6,196 nt of DNA from Actinomycetota bacterium (GTDB lineage: Bacteria; Actinomycetota; Actinomycetes; Streptosporangiales; Streptosporangiaceae), in assembly GCA_003161205.1 (NCBI GenBank), contig PMOU01000393.1:1-6196 (forward strand). The letters are read 5' to 3'. The position numbers and the translations under genes were made by a program. Below, piece after piece: positions 5,555 to 6,196 of the stretch; position 1 is the first letter of the stretch, and the number at the start of each line of letters is the position of its first letter. Under the pieces are notes generated by a model, which saw only the letters and a list, made by a program, of their open reading frames with translations, did no database searches and was not told the origin of the DNA.

Positions 5555-5560
5555 TGACTG

Positions 5561-6196
5561 ATGCCCGCCCGTCCGCCGGGTCCGGCTGGGCCGGACGGCT
5601 ACACCTTGTGGGCCGGCACCGTCGGCTTCACCTCACCGCTGGCCGAGCGCTTCGCCGCCGCGGCCGCGACCGGTTGCCGGCAGGCCACGCTCAGCCCACC
5701 CGACGTGCTCCGCGCGGCCCAGGATGGGACGACGGCCGCCGAGATCGGGCGGCAGGCCCGTGACCTTGGCCTGGACCTCATCATCGATCCGGTCATGAAC
5801 TGGTATCCCGACCGCGTGCCGTCTCCGTCGCGGTTTGCCGGCGTCAGCACCGACGATGCGCTGCGGATGTGCGAGGCGCTGGGGGTCACCTCGCTGTCGG
5901 CGATTGCCACCGGCAGCAGCGACGTGCCGCTGCCTGTGCTCGCCGGGTACTTCGGCGGGCTCTGCGACCGCGCGGCCGGCTTCGGCGCGCGGGTCCATCT
6001 GGAGTTCATCCCGTTCACCATCGTCCGCACCCTGCGGATCGCCTGGGACCTGGTCCACGCCGCCGGCCGGCCGAACGGCGGGCTGGTCTTTGACACCTGG
6101 CACTTCTTCCGCGGCGAGCCCGAGTTCGACGTGCTGGCCCGTATCCCAGGTGACCGTATTTTCTGCGTCCAGCTGGACGACGCCCTGGCCGTGCCA
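5561..6196 (+). CDS. Sugar phosphate isomerase/epimerase-like TIM-barrel enzyme, partial (runs off right edge)
   Basis: The 212 visible codons encode a xylose-isomerase-like/AP-endonuclease-2-family TIM barrel. After a Pro/Gly-rich leader (1-13) come the strand WAGTVGFTSPLAERF (17-31), the repeated beta-alpha units ARDLGLDLIIDPVMNWYP (66-83) and DDALRMCEALGVTSLSAIAT (98-117), and then the metal-site strands: HLEFIP with E148, FDTWHFFRG with D178 and H181, and FCVQLDD with Q204. This set is typical of divalent-metal isomerases and epimerases of the family, which move a carbonyl or invert a hydroxyl on sugars or other polyols; some members act on cyclic polyols or keto acids. The family is usually about 260-290 residues, so roughly the last quarter is outside the window. 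It diverges from the Rieske operon and shares its control region. Its role in the pathway cannot be fixed from sequence. Confidence 0.85.
   Translation, partial: MPARPPGPAGPDGYTLWAGTVGFTSPLAERFAAAAATGCRQATLSPPDVLRAAQDGTTAAEIGRQARDLGLDLIIDPVMNWYPDRVPSPSRFAGVSTDDALRMCEALGVTSLSAIATGSSDVPLPVLAGYFGGLCDRAAGFGARVHLEFIPFTIVRTLRIAWDLVHAAGRPNGGLVFDTWHFFRGEPEFDVLARIPGDRIFCVQLDDALAVP

Larger units (their letters stand above)
5427..5560. promoter_or_regulatory. Divergent control region between Rieske operon and isomerase-like gene
   Basis: This 134-base spacer separates the leftward Rieske operon from the rightward isomerase-like gene. Bases 5448-5503 are distinctly AT-rich against a very GC-rich background, and hold the second copy of the 16-bp element inside an outer inverted repeat. 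TATACT at 5485-5490 could be a rightward -10, but no -35 is seen at proper spacing. Confidence 0.7.

Noticed and set aside
5554..5763. 69-residue rightward frame starting at GTG 5554
   Set aside because: It is out of frame with the TIM-barrel gene that starts at ATG 5561 and carries all the conserved motifs.

Overview
The window is very GC-rich, and its compact genes use GTG and TTG starts. It encodes an F420-type luciferase-like oxidoreductase, so the source is most likely a high-GC actinobacterium. No rRNA, tRNA, mobile element or CRISPR array is visible, and no species can be named from the sequence alone.

Layout from left to right. (1) The first codons of an aldehyde dehydrogenase run leftward out of the window. 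(2) A short divergent control region (93-198) follows. (3) A rightward LLM-class oxidoreductase gene comes next; its conserved domain ends near 1104, but its frame stays open to 1887. (4) Five tightly packed leftward genes fill 5426 down to 1105. In transcription order they are a Rieske oxygenase alpha subunit, an unrecognised 102-residue protein, an NTF2/SnoaL-like protein, a double carboxymuconolactone-decarboxylase/AhpD-like protein and an epoxide hydrolase of the EHN type. (5) A second divergent control region (5427-5560) follows. (6) A rightward sugar-isomerase-like TIM-barrel gene starts at 5561 and runs off the right edge.

The genes look like part of a catabolic or tailoring pathway for a ring-containing compound. 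A Rieske oxygenase would hydroxylate the substrate. The NTF2-like protein could be its small subunit or a separate dehydratase/isomerase. An epoxide hydrolase, an F420-dependent oxidoreductase, an aldehyde dehydrogenase and an isomerase-like enzyme could process the products. The substrate cannot be deduced. No ferredoxin, ferredoxin reductase or transcription regulator lies inside the window.

The most interesting signal is regulatory. Both divergent spacers contain nearly the same 16-bp element (14 of 16 bases identical, TACTGTMKATACTGTC). It is a 9-bp-period direct repeat of TACTGT, placed in the same orientation relative to the LLM gene and to the Rieske operon. This points to one regulator controlling all four transcription units. 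The second oddity is the LLM gene, which has no stop codon at the end of its domain and reads, codon-in-register, 261 codons antisense into the epoxide hydrolase gene.
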